Shown in pieces: positions 40,758 to 49,191 of a DNA stretch of 64,000 bases (position 1 is the stretch's first letter; the number at the start of each line of letters is the position of its first letter). The notes under the pieces were generated by a model. It was not told the DNA's origin. It did no database searches and worked only from the letters and a program-made list of their open reading frames with translations. A program made the position numbers and the translations under genes. The stretch is from DATBSK01 sp964501785 (GTDB lineage: Bacteria > Actinomycetota > Acidimicrobiia > IMCC26256 > PALSA-555), in contig CAZCUD010000014.1 in assembly GCA_964501785.1 (NCBI GenBank), positions 50,289 to 114,288 of the forward strand, written 5' to 3'.

Positions 40758-41084
40758 TCAGCGGGACTTGGACGCGCAGGTGATGCAGAGCCGGGCCGCC
40801 GGCTTCGCCTCGAGCCGGGCCTCGGCGATCTGCTGCCCGCACGACTCGCATGCCCCGTAGGTGCCCGCCTCGAGCTTGGCCAGCGCGTCCTCGACCTCCC
40901 GCAGCGAGTCGGTGAGCGTGCTCGCGAGCGCGTCCAGCTCCCCCCGCTCGGCCGTCACCTGGCTCGAGTCGGCGAAGCCCTCGTCGAAGCCCTCGTCGGC
41001 GCCGAGCTCGGCCAAGCGGGCCCGCAGGCGCTCCCGCTCGTCGTCGAGCTGGGCGCGAAGCACCGAGGTCTCCTGAGCGGCCAT
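40758..41084 (-). CDS. DksA/TraR-family zinc-finger protein
   Basis: A 108-residue protein with a coiled-coil N-terminus (LRAQLDDERERLRARLAELG, then a second helix up to DALAKLEAGTYG) and a C-terminal four-cysteine finger CESCGQQI...LCITCAS. DksA-like proteins enter the RNA polymerase secondary channel; the acidic coiled-coil tip (GADEGFDEGFADSSQ) differs from the DxxDxA of true DksA. TACCAT ends exactly six bases before the ATG. Confidence 0.9.
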   Translation of the reverse strand: MAAQETSVLRAQLDDERERLRARLAELGADEGFDEGFADSSQVTAERGELDALASTLTDSLREVEDALAKLEAGTYGACESCGQQIAEARLEAKPAARLCITCASKSR

Positions 41085-41090
41085 GGGGCA

Positions 41091-41096
41091 ATGGTA
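41091..41096 (-). promoter_or_regulatory. Candidate leaderless -10 element, dksA-like gene
   Basis: TACCAT on the minus strand, six bases (TGCCCC) before the ATG at 41084. Confidence 0.55.
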
Positions 41097-41105
41097 CCGC
41101 CGGGA

Positions 41106-42143
41106 TCAGGTGTCGATCCCCGCAGGATTCCCGAGGCTCGGACCTGCCCGCTCAGGGGCGGACCGGGACCGGGGATGGGCCCGGTCGTACACGATGCGGA
41201 GACGCTCGGCCGAGACCTTCGTGTAGACCTGCGTCGTCGACACGCTGGCGTGACCCAGGACCTCCTGGACCACGCGGATATCGGCTCCGTGGTCGAGCAG
41301 GTGCGTCGCGCACGAGTGACGGAGCACGTGCGGGTGGACCCGGTCTCCGAGCCCCGCCCGGTTGCCGACGTCGCGCACGATCATCCAGCAGCCTTGGCGC
41401 GTGAGCCGCCCGCCTCGGGCGTTGAGGAAGACGGCGTCACCGCTGCGCCGCGCCGCGGCGCCCGATCGTGCGAGGGCCGGACGACCGCGCGCGAGGTAGG
41501 CCTCGATCGCGGCGCGAGCCGGACGACCGACCGGCACGACGCGCTCCTTCGCGCCCTTGCCGAAGACGCGCACGAGCCCGTCCTCGAGCGAGAGGTCGGC
41601 CCGATCGAGCGCGACCAGCTCGGTGATCCGGATCCCGGACGCGTACAGCAGCTCGAGGATCGCCCGGTCGCGAAGCCCACGGGCGTCGTCCCCCACGACT
41701 GCGCCGAGCAGGGCCGCGACCTCTGCCTCGGTCAGGGCCTTCGGGATGCCGGCCGGCACCTTCGGCGCCCGGACGTCCTCCGTCGGATCGTCGTCGGCAT
41801 GACCCTCGTCCACGCAGAACCGGTGGAACGAGCGGACCGCGACGAGCGCCCGAGCGACGCTCGCCGGCGCAGGAGCGCGACTCCCGGGGTCGTCGGACGG
41901 CTCGGCGCGTGCGGCGACGTAGTCCCGAACCATGTCGACGTCGATCGCCGCCGGATCGGTGATCCCGCGCCCGCGGACGTAGGTCGCGTACTCGTCGAGA
42001 TCGCGTCGGTACGCGTCGAGGGTGTTCGGTCGCAGACCCCGCTCGACGGCGAGCCAGGTGGCGTGCTCGGCGATGAGGTCGGCGAGCACGTCGGACGCGG
42101 GCGGGTCGGACGCCTCGCGCGCCGCGACCCCCGTGTCCGTCAC
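41106..42143 (-). CDS. xerD: Site-specific tyrosine recombinase XerD
   Basis: A 345-residue recombinase resolving chromosome dimers at dif. The N-terminal core-binding domain (AEHATWLAVERGLRPNTLDAYRRDLDEYATYV) is followed by the catalytic domain with R (ASGIRITELVAL), HPHVLRHSCATHLLDHG, GHASVSTTQVYTKV and its nucleophile tyrosine. N- and C-terminal extensions are slightly longer than usual. It overlaps the NUDIX gene by four bases; pyrG-NUDIX-xerD matches Rv1699-Rv1701. It is intact and unrelated to the integrase remnant at 24.5 kb. Confidence 0.94.
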   Translation of the reverse strand: MTDTGVAAREASDPPASDVLADLIAEHATWLAVERGLRPNTLDAYRRDLDEYATYVRGRGITDPAAIDVDMVRDYVAARAEPSDDPGSRAPAPASVARALVAVRSFHRFCVDEGHADDDPTEDVRAPKVPAGIPKALTEAEVAALLGAVVGDDARGLRDRAILELLYASGIRITELVALDRADLSLEDGLVRVFGKGAKERVVPVGRPARAAIEAYLARGRPALARSGAAARRSGDAVFLNARGGRLTRQGCWMIVRDVGNRAGLGDRVHPHVLRHSCATHLLDHGADIRVVQEVLGHASVSTTQVYTKVSAERLRIVYDRAHPRSRSAPERAGPSLGNPAGIDT

Positions 42144-42700
42144 GGCGACGCGCCTCGCTCGAGGTGAGCGCGCGTGAGGAGCAGCGCCACGATCGTCGTC
42201 GCATCGACCAGGTCACGGGCCGCGACGAGCGATTCGACGCGATCGAGCCCCACCCGCTCGACCGACATGGCCGCCTCCTCCGCCGTGACCGCGACGGGGT
42301 GGTCGAGCGGCGTCAGGTCGAAGGCGGCGTACAACCACGCGTACTCGTCGCAGAAGCCCGGGGACGTGAAGCACTCCCCCAGCCACTCGACCCGTCCGGC
42401 TCGGTGCGCGACCTCTTCCTCGAGCTCGCGCCGGGCGGTCGCCTCGGGCGGCTCACCCTCGACGTCGCGCTTGCCGGCCGGGGCCTCGAGGATCTCCCGA
42501 TCGGCTGCGGCGCGGTACTGCCGCACGAGGAGCACGTCGCGGCCCCCTTCGAGGACCGGCACCACGGTCACCGCGCCAGGGTGGCGCACGATCGTGCGCA
42601 CGAAGCGCTCGTCGCCGGGACCCGCGATCGTCGCCTCGAGCACCTCGAGGAAGCTGCTGTGGAGCCGGCTGGTCGTCTCGACGACCCGGAACCCGGTCAC
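42140..42700 (-). CDS. NUDIX hydrolase, ADP-ribose pyrophosphatase type
   Basis: A 186-residue NUDIX enzyme. The box is G-(x5)-E-(x7)-REL-x-EE: GKRDVEGEPPEATARRELEEEVAHRAG. Upstream are VTVVPVLEGGRDVLLVRQYRAAADREILEAPAG, typical of ADP-ribose hydrolases, and downstream GECFTSPGFCDEYAWLYAA. The GTG at 42700 is 10 bases after the pyrG stop. Same position as Rv1700. Hydrolysis of ADP-ribose to AMP and ribose-5-phosphate is inferred. Confidence 0.92.
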   Translation of the reverse strand: MTGFRVVETTSRLHSSFLEVLEATIAGPGDERFVRTIVRHPGAVTVVPVLEGGRDVLLVRQYRAAADREILEAPAGKRDVEGEPPEATARRELEEEVAHRAGRVEWLGECFTSPGFCDEYAWLYAAFDLTPLDHPVAVTAEEAAMSVERVGLDRVESLVAARDLVDATTIVALLLTRAHLERGASP

Positions 42701-42710
42701 CGCACCCGGC

Positions 42711-44387
42711 TCACGAGCCGGCGAGCATCTCCGGCGCCGGGGCGAGCGGGTCGTCGGCCTCGATCGGCAGGCGGGGCGCTCGCCCCTCGGCGCGATCCGC
42801 GGCGGCGCGCACGAACGCCGCGAAGAGCGGGTGCGGGCGGTCGGGGCGGCTCTTGAACTCGGGATGCGCCTGCGTCGCCACGAAGAACGGATGCGTCGTG
42901 CGCGGGAGCTCGATGAACTCGACCAGTCGCTCGTCGGGTGAGGTGCCGGAGCACACGAGGCCCGCTTCCTCGAGCTTGCGGCGGTACTTGTTGTTGACCT
43001 CGTAGCGGTGGCGGTGGCGCTCGTACACCACGTCCTCGCCGTAGGCGTCGTGCACGACCGTGCCGGGCAGCAGCTTGGCCGGATAGGCACCGAGGCGCAT
43101 GGTGCCACCGAGGTCGACGACGTCGCGCTGCTCGTCCATCAGGTCGATGACGGGATGCGGCGACTGCGTGTCGAACTCGCTCGAGTTCGCGCCCGCGAGG
43201 CCGCACGCGTCGCGCGCGAACTCGATCACGGCGCAGTGGAGTCCGAGGCACAGACCGAGGAACGGAACCTCCTGTTCACGGGCGAAGCGGGCGGCCGTGA
43301 CCTTGCCGTCGATCCCACGGAACCCGAACCCTCCGGGGATGACGATGCCGTCGAGCTCGCGCAGCCGACCTTCGGCGAGCAGCCCGTCGGTGTCGTCGGC
43401 CGCGATCCAGTCGATCTCGACCTTCGCGCCGCAGGCGTAGCCACCGTGGCGGAGGGCCTCGGCGACCGAGAGGTAGGCGTCCGGCAGGTTGACGTACTTG
43501 CCGACCAGCCCGATGCGCACGGGTCGCGTGGCTCGCTCCACCCTCCCGACGAGCGCTCGCCACTCGGTGAGGTCGGGGACGGTGTCCTCCAGCCGCAGCA
43601 TCGTGCAGACGTAGTCGTCGAGGCCCTCGTCGTGGAGCACGAGCGGGATCTCGTAGAGCGTGTCCGCGTCGATCGCCGACACGATCCCCTGCTCGGGGAC
43701 GTCGCAGAGCTGGGAGATCTTCTCCTTGAGCCGCGTGGAGATCGGCCGGTCCGAGCGGCACACGATCGCGTCGGGCTGGATGCCGCGGCTGCGCAGCTCG
43801 GTCACGGAGTGCTGGGTCGGCTTGGTCTTCTGCTCGCCGGAAGGCCCGATGAACGGCACCAGGGTGACGTGCACGTAGAAGACGTTGTCGCGACCGACGT
43901 CCTTGCGGAACTGCCGGATCGCCTCCAGGAACGGGAGGATCTCGATGTCACCGACCGTCCCGCCGACCTCGGTGATCACCACGTCGACGTCCTCGTCGGC
44001 GAGGCGCGTGATGCGGCTCTTGATCTCGTCGGTGATGTGCGGGATCACCTGCACGGTCTGACCGAGGTAGGCGCCGCGCCGCTCCTTGGCGAGCACCTCC
44101 TGGTAGATCGAACCGGTCGTCGCGTTCGACTTCTTCGACAGCGGCACGTCGACGAAGCGCTCGTAGTGGCCGAGATCGAGGTCGGTCTCGCCCCCGTCGT
44201 CGGTGACGAACACCTCGCCGTGCTGGAAGGGGTTCATCGTGCCGGGGTCGACGTTGATGTACGGGTCGAGCTTCTGCAGCGTGACCCGCAGCCCCCGGGT
44301 CTTGAGCAGGCGACCGAGCGAGGCTGCGGTCAGACCCTTCCCGAGGCTCGATGCCACACCACCGGTCACGAAGATGTGTTTCGCCAC
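42711..44387 (-). CDS. pyrG: CTP synthase
   Basis: A 558-residue enzyme converting UTP to CTP with glutamine. The N-terminal synthetase (AKHIFVTGGVASSLGKGLTAASLG, then KLDPYINVDPGTMNPFQHGEVFVTDDG) is followed by a class I amidotransferase with nucleophile Cys in PFLGLCLGLHCAVIEFAR and the late H/E pair in THPFFVATQAHPEFKSRP. I chose the GTG at 44387: TATGTT lies eight bases before it, while the alternative GTG at 44405 is upstream of that element. Confidence 0.97.
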   Translation of the reverse strand: MAKHIFVTGGVASSLGKGLTAASLGRLLKTRGLRVTLQKLDPYINVDPGTMNPFQHGEVFVTDDGGETDLDLGHYERFVDVPLSKKSNATTGSIYQEVLAKERRGAYLGQTVQVIPHITDEIKSRITRLADEDVDVVITEVGGTVGDIEILPFLEAIRQFRKDVGRDNVFYVHVTLVPFIGPSGEQKTKPTQHSVTELRSRGIQPDAIVCRSDRPISTRLKEKISQLCDVPEQGIVSAIDADTLYEIPLVLHDEGLDDYVCTMLRLEDTVPDLTEWRALVGRVERATRPVRIGLVGKYVNLPDAYLSVAEALRHGGYACGAKVEIDWIAADDTDGLLAEGRLRELDGIVIPGGFGFRGIDGKVTAARFAREQEVPFLGLCLGLHCAVIEFARDACGLAGANSSEFDTQSPHPVIDLMDEQRDVVDLGGTMRLGAYPAKLLPGTVVHDAYGEDVVYERHRHRYEVNNKYRRKLEEAGLVCSGTSPDERLVEFIELPRTTHPFFVATQAHPEFKSRPDRPHPLFAAFVRAAADRAEGRAPRLPIEADDPLAPAPEMLAGS

Positions 44388-44395
44388 GGGTGGCG

Positions 44396-44401
44396 AACAT
44401 A
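44396..44401 (-). promoter_or_regulatory. Candidate -10 element, pyrG unit
   Basis: TATGTT on the minus strand, eight bases before the GTG at 44387. It lies between the two possible pyrG starts and decides for the second. Confidence 0.5.
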
Positions 44402-44469
44402 TCACCCGTCTCGCGCGATTCCTGCGATGGGCGCGCGCGACCCGACCGGGAGCACTCGCGCCGGTTCGC

Positions 44470-44475
44470 TAGCGT
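44470..44475 (+). promoter_or_regulatory. Candidate -10 element, GT39-type gene
   Basis: TAGCGT, eight bases before the GTG at 44484, divergent from the pyrG element about 70 bases away. Confidence 0.45.
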
Positions 44476-44483
44476 CGCCCGAC

Positions 44484-46004
44484 GTGACGCGCGTCGACCC
44501 GGCTCCGGACGCGTCCGGCACGGAGTCGCCCGCGTCCCCCCGGTCGGCCTGGCGCCGCGACGCCGTGCTCCTCGCGATCGGGGCGATCCTCCTGCGCCTG
44601 CCGGCGCTCCTGGCGCCTCGTCACCTGACCTTCGACGACGGGCAGTACGGCACCGTCGTGCTCGGGCTGCGGGACGGCGATCTCCCCTTCCGCGACCTCT
44701 TCTCGTCGCAGGGTCCCCTCTACTACCCGCTGCTCGGAATCGCCGACCTCGTGGGACTGCGCACCATGGACGGTCCGCGCGTGCTGACCGTTGCCGCCGG
44801 CGCGGTCGCTGCGGTCGCAACCTACGCGATCGCTCGGCACCTGACCGGGCGCTGGCCCGCGGTGCTCGCCGGCGCTCTCGTCGCGACGAGCGGCTCGATC
44901 CTCTACGTGACCGGCCCGCTCGCCGGCGACGGTCCCGCGCTCGCGCTCGCACTGACCGCAGTGGCGCTCGCCTGCCGGTACCGGACCCGGCCGACGGCCG
45001 CCCGCGCCGTGCTCATCGGTCTGGCCATGGGCGCCGCGCTCTGCGTGAAGCTCATCGTCGCGCCCGCGGGCCTCGCCGTCGCCGTGCTGGTGCTCGGCAG
45101 TCGCAAGGCCGGCCGGTGGCGTGACGCGGCGATCGCGGTCGCGACGGCCTGCGCGGTCGCCGTCGTCACCGCGGTGCCCTGGGGGATCGACCGCGTGTGG
45201 GACCAGTCGGTCGAGTACCACCGTGGCTCCGAGCGGCTTCGCTCGTTCGGCGGCAACGCGTGGACGCTGCTGAAGACCCTCGCCGAACGAGACCCCTTCG
45301 TCCTCGCGGCGTTGGTCGCCTCGGGGATCACCGTCGGCGTCGTGGCCTGGCGGCGGGGCCGGTCCGGCGCTCCGCCCGCCCCCGTCGACCGGGGCGACGC
45401 CGACCTCGACGTCCGATCCGCGCTCTGGGTCCTCGTCCCGTGGACCGTCGCCCAGGCAGCCTTCTTGATCGCCGAGCCCGCGATGTGGCGCCCGCACGTC
45501 TCACAGATCGTCGCCCCCCTCGCGCTGCTGGCCGTCCTGCGCCCGGCGCCGTGGCGCGTCCTGCTCGTGCTCGGGATCGTCCTCGCACCGTGGTGGGTCG
45601 TCAACGTCCGCCCGATGCTCTGGCCCGAGCCCTACTCGCGCAGCGAGGAGGCGGTCGTCGAGCGACTGCGCGACCTCCCAGCCGACGCATGGGTGATCAG
45701 CGACGACCCGGGGTTCGCGTGGCGAGCCGACCGACGAGTGCCGGGCGACTACGTGGACGTGTCGATGAAGCGCTTCCAGCAGCGCGCGCTCACCCGATCC
45801 GACGTGCTGCGCGACGCCGACGATCGCCGGGTCTGCGCGGTGCTGATCTGGTCCGGTGACCGGCTCGGCAGCCTCGACGACCTCGGCGAGGGGCTCGAGG
45901 ACCTCGGCTTCGAGGCGGTGGCGCGGTATCCCGGTCCGACCGAGCGCGTGCTCTACGAGCGGTCCGACTGCGAGCCGTCGGGATCCCGTCGCTCGGGGAG
46001 CTGA
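44484..46004 (+). CDS. Polytopic glycosyltransferase, GT39/ArnT-like (GT-C fold)
   Basis: A 506-residue membrane protein with about 10-12 hydrophobic segments. The first extracellular loop holds the GT-C catalytic acid pair in LTFDDGQYG, followed by RDGDLPFRDLFSSQGPLYYPLLG, typical of dolichyl- or polyprenyl-phosphate-mannose dependent transferases. The C-terminal soluble part ends in a mixed alpha/beta domain. It would transfer a sugar from a polyprenyl-phosphate donor to a lipid, protein or polymer outside the membrane. It ends inside the MraY-like gene on the other strand, overlapping by 52 bases. Confidence 0.87.
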   Translation: MTRVDPAPDASGTESPASPRSAWRRDAVLLAIGAILLRLPALLAPRHLTFDDGQYGTVVLGLRDGDLPFRDLFSSQGPLYYPLLGIADLVGLRTMDGPRVLTVAAGAVAAVATYAIARHLTGRWPAVLAGALVATSGSILYVTGPLAGDGPALALALTAVALACRYRTRPTAARAVLIGLAMGAALCVKLIVAPAGLAVAVLVLGSRKAGRWRDAAIAVATACAVAVVTAVPWGIDRVWDQSVEYHRGSERLRSFGGNAWTLLKTLAERDPFVLAALVASGITVGVVAWRRGRSGAPPAPVDRGDADLDVRSALWVLVPWTVAQAAFLIAEPAMWRPHVSQIVAPLALLAVLRPAPWRVLLVLGIVLAPWWVVNVRPMLWPEPYSRSEEAVVERLRDLPADAWVISDDPGFAWRADRRVPGDYVDVSMKRFQQRALTRSDVLRDADDRRVCAVLIWSGDRLGSLDDLGEGLEDLGFEAVARYPGPTERVLYERSDCEPSGSRRSGS

Positions 46005-46831
46005 CCCAGGCGGTCGAACCAGCGCAGCGGTCGCACGCGATCGATGATGCTCGAGAACGACACGAGCTCGGCGGCCACGTTCGCGACCACGAGGACGACG
46101 AGCGCCGTGATGCGGGTCACCTCACCGCGCCCGAGCACGACCCCGAGGCCGAGCACCGCGCCCACGACGTTCGCCCCCGCGTCGCCGAGCATGAGGCGCT
46201 CCTTGAGGTCGTCGTTCAGCAGCCCGAACGCCGCGCCCATGGCGGGCGCGATGGCGATGGCGACCGCGCCGTCCCCGAGGAGCAGCGCCAGCGGCAGGTA
46301 GGCGATCAGGGCGGCTTTGAGCGTCCGGCCGGGAGCCCGGTCGAGGAGGTTGCCGAGGTTGGCGGCCAGCGCGATCAGCACCGCGTCGACGAGGATCCGC
46401 CGTCCGCTGGCGAAGCCCGGCGTCGCGACGAGCACCACGGCCACCGCCGCGCCTCCGAACAGCTTCAGGAAGCCGGTCGTGATCTCGCCGCGAAGCAGCG
46501 CCCGCACGTGACCGACGAACCCGCGCGTGCTGCCGTCACCGAGGAGGTCGTCGATCAGGCCGAGGAGCCCGAAGCCGAACACCGCGAACAGCACCTCGCT
46601 GCGCTCGATCGTGAGGTCGCTCGACTCCCCCACTCCCAGCGCGCCGAGGCCGGCCCTCCCCGCCTCGATGACGAGGACCGCGAGCACGATCAGGATGCCG
46701 CCGCTCGTCGGCAGCACGTGGCCGCGGGAGTTCTCCTTCTGGAGCACCGGGGAGGCGAGCATGCCGCGGGCACCGACGCGCAGCAGCTGGACCGTGAGCG
46801 CCCCGACGACCAGGCCGAGGACGACGCTCAT
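45953..46831 (-). CDS. MraY-like glycosyl-1-phosphate transferase (GT4, polyprenyl-phosphate type)
   Basis: A 292-residue polytopic protein. The family motifs are LPTSGGILIVL, GLIDDLLGD (the aspartate pair), NLGNLLDRAPGRTLK and LMLGDAGANVVGAVLGLG. This is the MraY/WecA superfamily, which links a sugar-1-phosphate to undecaprenyl phosphate. It is shorter than MraY (about 350) and lacks the HHH motif I would expect for peptidoglycan lipid I synthesis, so it probably starts another polymer. The ATG overlaps the stop of the next gene upstream by four bases. Confidence 0.87.
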   Translation of the reverse strand: MSVVLGLVVGALTVQLLRVGARGMLASPVLQKENSRGHVLPTSGGILIVLAVLVIEAGRAGLGALGVGESSDLTIERSEVLFAVFGFGLLGLIDDLLGDGSTRGFVGHVRALLRGEITTGFLKLFGGAAVAVVLVATPGFASGRRILVDAVLIALAANLGNLLDRAPGRTLKAALIAYLPLALLLGDGAVAIAIAPAMGAAFGLLNDDLKERLMLGDAGANVVGAVLGLGVVLGRGEVTRITALVVLVVANVAAELVSFSSIIDRVRPLRWFDRLGQLPERRDPDGSQSDRS

Positions 46832-49191
46832 GCGCGGGCGCCCGCCACACGCTTCGCGCTGCGCTTCGGGGGCGCGTCGCCGAGCCGGCTCGCGTCGGCC
46901 CCGTCGCCGCCGTCCCGATCCGGGTCGGTGCGCACCAGGAGCCACACCAGGGCGGCGATGCCGACCGTCAGCATGACCCCGGGGATCGCGATGCCCGAGT
47001 CGTTGAGCGCCCAGCCGAGGAGGGCGACGATCGCGAGGCCGATCCCGGCGATCTGGACCTCGGGGACGGCGTCGCGCAGCGCCACGAGCCGGTGACGCGA
47101 TCGGAACACGAGCCACAGCGCGAGCGCGAGCGCGATCGGGAGCACGAAGCCCCAGACCGACTGACGCAGCGACCCGAGGTTGTCCGCGAGCTTGCGCTGC
47201 ACGATCACGATGAAGTCGCCGACGCCGCGATCCTCGACGCGCTCGACGAGGCGACCGAGGTGCGTGCGGCGCTCCGGCGGGCGTGCCATGTCGAGCGCGG
47301 TGAAGGCCGCGAGCGCGACGACGAGGCCGACGACGCACCAACCGACCGTGCGCCACCGCACCCGCCACCCGAGCAGGAGCACCGCGGTCACGCCGAAGGC
47401 CGGGACCATCGACAGGATGCCGCCGACGTCCGAGCCCCAGAAGGGTGCACCGTCGACGACGACCACCAGCGCCATGAGCCCGATCGCCCACCAGACGCCC
47501 TTGCGTCCTCCGACCCGGTGCGCGAGCAACGGCGCCGCCAGCACGGTCGACGCGGCGACGAGCGCGTAGGCGGGGTTGCTGAACCCGGTGAACCGGCCCG
47601 CGACCGTCGGCGAGTAGCCGAGCGCGCTGTTGAACTGCAGCGTTGCGCCGAGCAGCACGTCGACCACGAGCACCACGATCGGGACCAGCAGGGCGAGGAG
47701 CAGACCGTCGAGATAGCGATCCCGACCGACGCGCGCGTACAGCGCACCGAGGAGACCCGAGATCACGACGAGGATCGCCCAGTACGGCAGCACCCCCCAG
47801 TCGTGGAGCGGGAGGAGCCGCAGCAGGAACGTCGCCGGGAGGAAGGCGAGCACGCACAGGCCCGCGATCCCGAGCCAGTCGCGCAGCCGGCGCGGCGCGG
47901 GCCGCCGGAACACGAGGAAGGTCCAGAGCGCGAGCGCGGCGCAGAAGAAGACCGACGCGGTCTGGATCTCGCCGACTCGCAGGTCGCGGAACTGCGCGGC
48001 CGCGTCGGCGGTGACGATCATGGCGCGGCGGTCGGCAGCCGACCCGCCCTGCTTGCCGACCTCGACGGCTCGGCCCTCCATCGACGTCGGAGCGTCGATG
48101 CCCTGCAGGTCGAGGATCGTCGGCGCCACGTCGATCAGCTGCACGAAGCCCGACCGACGGGTCGTGGCCGAGCGGAGGAGGCCGGGCTCGAACCCAGGCC
48201 CCTGGATTCCGAGCACGGTGAGGGTGATCTGGCGCGTCGAGTGCGCGGGCCCGACCACGACGACCGCGTCCCTCTCGAGGTCGACGTGCTCGAGGAGGCG
48301 ACCGAACAGCGCATCGCTCGCGTGGATGGCCTGGCCCGTGAGCACCTCGCGTCGGGTCGGGGACGCGTAGCTGCGGTAGCGATCGGCTCGGGCGAGGTCG
48401 GACGCCTCCACCAGGACCGTCGAACGATCCTCCCAGCTCGCGACGAAGGCGTCCTCCACCGCATCGAGGTCGAGCCGCGTGCCGAACGGCATCTCGACGT
48501 CGGCCGCGAGGAGCTCGTCGTCGACCTTCCCGCCCGGCAGCCGGCCGCGGGCGTCGATCAGCGACAGTGCCGCCTGCCGCTTGTACGTCGAGGTGACCGG
48601 GCTCGGCGGCGTGTCGGGCTGCTCGCCGTCACCGTTCGCGATCACTGCTCGGCTCACGCCCGCGTCGCGCAGCGCGATGCCGAGCGCACCGAGCTCGGCG
48701 TCGTACAACAACGAGCGGTTGACCTCGGCGACGCGTGGGAGCGCCAGGCTCACGATCCCGCGCGTCGCGCGTCGGCCGGTCCGCGTGAAGTACACCTCTC
48801 CGGCGTCGGAGTCGCCGAACGGCTCGCCGACGCCGAGCGCGTCGCCGTCAGTGGCGGGATCACCGACCGACCGCGTGCCCGCACTGATGGTCAGGTAGCC
48901 GTCCGCGAGCTTCGTCGCGCGACGCTCCGAGCGAGTGGTGAGCCCGGCGATCGCGGCGTCGTCGAGGAAGCGCTCGAGGTTGGGCGCGTCGTAGGTGTCG
49001 AGGTCCGCCCAGGACACGAAGGGCAAGGAGAAGACGAGGACCCGCCGCGCCGGTGGCGCCTCGTCGCCCGCACCGGCCGGCGCCACCGAGCCGAGCACGG
49101 CACCGACCGTGACGATGGCCGCGGTCAGCGCGCCCAGCACGGCCGGGAGCCCGAGCTCGCGTGGGCTACGGAGCAGTCGACCTCGTCTCAT
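46828..49191 (-). CDS. Alkaline-phosphatase-fold ectodomain fused to polytopic membrane domain
   Basis: A 787-residue protein. A signal or first TM segment (VLGALTAAIVTVGAVLGSVAPAGA) is followed by an exported domain (about 45-390) with alkaline-phosphatase-superfamily features: RVLVFSLPFVSWADLDTYDAPNLERFLDD, SAGTRSVGDP, VVVVGPAHSTRQ, GFVQLIDVAPTILDLQGI. From about 410 there are roughly ten TM helices. A function in cleaving or transferring phosphate groups on an envelope polymer is plausible; a phosphoglycerol-transferase-like role is possible. It is coupled to murJ (ATGA overlap) and to the MraY-like gene. I know no experimentally defined family with this layout. Confidence 0.75.
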   Translation of the reverse strand: MRRGRLLRSPRELGLPAVLGALTAAIVTVGAVLGSVAPAGAGDEAPPARRVLVFSLPFVSWADLDTYDAPNLERFLDDAAIAGLTTRSERRATKLADGYLTISAGTRSVGDPATDGDALGVGEPFGDSDAGEVYFTRTGRRATRGIVSLALPRVAEVNRSLLYDAELGALGIALRDAGVSRAVIANGDGEQPDTPPSPVTSTYKRQAALSLIDARGRLPGGKVDDELLAADVEMPFGTRLDLDAVEDAFVASWEDRSTVLVEASDLARADRYRSYASPTRREVLTGQAIHASDALFGRLLEHVDLERDAVVVVGPAHSTRQITLTVLGIQGPGFEPGLLRSATTRRSGFVQLIDVAPTILDLQGIDAPTSMEGRAVEVGKQGGSAADRRAMIVTADAAAQFRDLRVGEIQTASVFFCAALALWTFLVFRRPAPRRLRDWLGIAGLCVLAFLPATFLLRLLPLHDWGVLPYWAILVVISGLLGALYARVGRDRYLDGLLLALLVPIVVLVVDVLLGATLQFNSALGYSPTVAGRFTGFSNPAYALVAASTVLAAPLLAHRVGGRKGVWWAIGLMALVVVVDGAPFWGSDVGGILSMVPAFGVTAVLLLGWRVRWRTVGWCVVGLVVALAAFTALDMARPPERRTHLGRLVERVEDRGVGDFIVIVQRKLADNLGSLRQSVWGFVLPIALALALWLVFRSRHRLVALRDAVPEVQIAGIGLAIVALLGWALNDSGIAIPGVMLTVGIAALVWLLVRTDPDRDGGDGADASRLGDAPPKRSAKRVAGARA

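Noticed and set aside
44388..44405. Upstream GTG start for pyrG at 44405
   Set aside because: It lies upstream of the TATGTT -10 element and adds six residues not seen in CTP synthases.
43008..46004. A 998-residue plus-strand frame containing the GT39-type protein
   Set aside because: The first 490 codons are antisense to pyrG and have no family features. The glycosyltransferase begins at the GTG at 44484, which has a -10 element eight bases upstream.
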